Below, in pieces: positions 63,173-64,000 of a DNA stretch of 64,000 bases. The DNA comes from Spirosoma telluris (GTDB lineage: Bacteria; Bacteroidota; Bacteroidia; Cytophagales; Spirosomataceae). The notes under the pieces are model-generated. The model had not been told where the DNA came from and ran no database searches. It saw only the letters and a program-made list of their open reading frames with translations. The position numbers were made by a program, and so were the translations under genes. The DNA lies in the NCBI GenBank assembly GCA_003259005.1, contig QLII01000001.1, positions 6,625,001-6,689,000 of the forward strand, given 5' to 3'. Position 1 is the first letter of the stretch. The number at the start of each line of letters is the position of its first letter.

Positions 63173-64000
63173 TTAAATATACTGATTTACAATCATTTCA
63201 TATAATTCCTGCTTGCCACTAATTTGTTTGGCTTCTCCATTTTTCAGGGCATACTCACGAAGATCTTCGAGGGTGATTTCGCCTTTTTCGAAGCGGGCAC
63301 CTTCGCCTGAGTCGAAGCTGGCGTAACGGTCGGCGCGGAGTTTCCTGTATTGCGATTTGTCCAGAATGGCTTCGGCGGCAATGGCTGCCCGTGCAAAGGT
63401 GTCCATTCCACCAATGTGTGCGATGAAAATGTCCTCCAGATCGGTTGAGTTTCGGCGCGTTTTGGCATCGAAGTTAACGCCCCCTGATTTCAGCCCCCCG
63501 CTTCCAGAATAACCAGCATGGCTTCGGTCAGCTCATACACATCGACCGGGAACTGATCGGTATCCCAGCCGTTCTGGTAATCACCCCGGTTCGCATCAAG
63601 GCTACCCAGCATGTTGTTATCAGCGGCCACCTGCAATTCGTGTGCGAAGGTGTGGTTCGCCAATGTCGCGTGGTTGGTTTCGATGTTCAATTCGAAATCG
63701 TCCTGCAAACCATATCTGTGCAGGAATCCAACTACCGTTGCGGCATCGAAATCGTACTGGTGTTTGCTGGGCTCCATCGGCTTGGGTTCAATGTAGAACG
63801 ATCCTTTGAACCCCTGCTTACGCGCATAATCCCGACTGATTTGCAGAAATTTACCTAGATGCTCTGTTTCTCGCTTCATGTTCGTGTTCAGCAGCGACAT
63901 GTAGCCTTCGCGACCTCCCCAGAACGTATAACCTGAACCACCTAACTCAATGGTAGCGTCGATGGCGTTTTTTACCTGCCAGCCGCCGTGGGCCAGTACG
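63173..64000 (-). CDS. xylA: Xylose isomerase, 3' part (frameshifted, runs off the window)
   Basis: About the last 275 codons of xylA are present; the start lies beyond 64000. Motifs are GGSGYTFWGGREGY, the active-site segments YIEPKPMEPSKHQYDFD and NHATLANHTFAHELQ, and LGSLDANRGDYQNGWDTDQF with metal ligands. A run of six C on the plus strand (63495-63500) shifts the frame after LEAGG; with seven C it continues as LKSGGVNFDAKTRRNSTD to IVNQYI at the stop 63173. XylA interconverts xylose and xylulose with magnesium or manganese. The remaining xyl genes would be expected beyond the window. Confidence 0.93.

Noticed and set aside
4438..63500. Programmed ribosomal frameshifting as the cause of the frame breaks
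   Set aside because: The breaks occur in many unrelated genes, all need one added base, and the sites show no common slippery heptamer or downstream structure.

Overview
Organism. The window reads as chromosomal DNA of a Bacteroidota bacterium, most likely a Cytophagales member close to Spirosoma. Supporting features are a type IX secretion sorting tail, DUF4292 and DUF5694 proteins, LytTR/LytS-type signalling, FtsX-type permeases of the Bacteroidota kind, TAnnTTTG promoter elements, weak ribosome binding sites, and a roughly balanced GC content. The genus is an inference. I see no rRNA, tRNA, CRISPR array, phage or transposase gene. Layout. 1-1.6 kb is a decayed locus: a short-chain dehydrogenase stub behind two CRP-type palindromes, a Crp/Fnr regulator without a start codon, and an orphan reading frame. 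1.7-8.4 kb holds an alpha/beta hydrolase, an AraC regulator, a serine hydrolase and an FtsX-type permease. 8.5-13.4 kb has a beta-helix protein divergent from a membrane-anchored putative regulator, then a Tat-exported Gfo/Idh/MocA oxidoreductase and a Tat-exported Nif3-like protein. 13.5-26 kb carries YifB, RsmH, a TlpA-like thioredoxin, a MarR-FadN beta-oxidation pair, a J-domain protein, an ECF sigma factor and acetoacetyl-CoA synthetase. 26-32.9 kb carries an rRNA pseudouridine synthase with a huge disordered N-terminus, DeoC, a TonB-C/MORN protein, GcvT, ComB and an acyl carrier protein. 33-37.9 kb is a MarR-controlled three-part efflux system (TolC, DHA2-type MFS, HlyD). 37.9-45.5 kb has DedA, an ABC-F protein, two divergent PIN toxin-antitoxin modules (one intact, one broken), a formylglycine-enzyme-like protein, FolK, an aminotransferase and a small membrane protein. 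45.6-55.9 kb has RluA, PanB, EnvC, a DUF4292 lipoprotein, a TPR protein, an OsmC protein, a Dabb protein, a LytTR/LytS two-component system and a DUF5694 protein. 56-64 kb has an S41 protease, AccD, a radical SAM enzyme, a T9SS cargo protein, an enoyl-CoA hydratase, an NTF2-like protein and the 3' part of xylose isomerase. Two window-wide patterns stand out. First, nearly every gap downstream of a gene holds a long inverted repeat with arms of 17-39 bp, often perfect and each of different sequence, while divergent promoter gaps have none. Many arms are almost free of C on one strand and are built from 7-9 nt tandem units. Second, 13 single-base deletions, mostly in G/C homopolymers, interrupt 12 otherwise complete genes. 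Restoring one base at each site gives full-length proteins, so these look more like sequencing or assembly errors than true decay; the genes are annotated over their restored extents. How the genes work together: the clearest functional units are the MarR-FadN pair, the MarR/HlyD/MFS/TolC pump with three visible operator copies, the LytS-LytTR operon with a cluster of candidate operator repeats upstream, and the two PIN modules.
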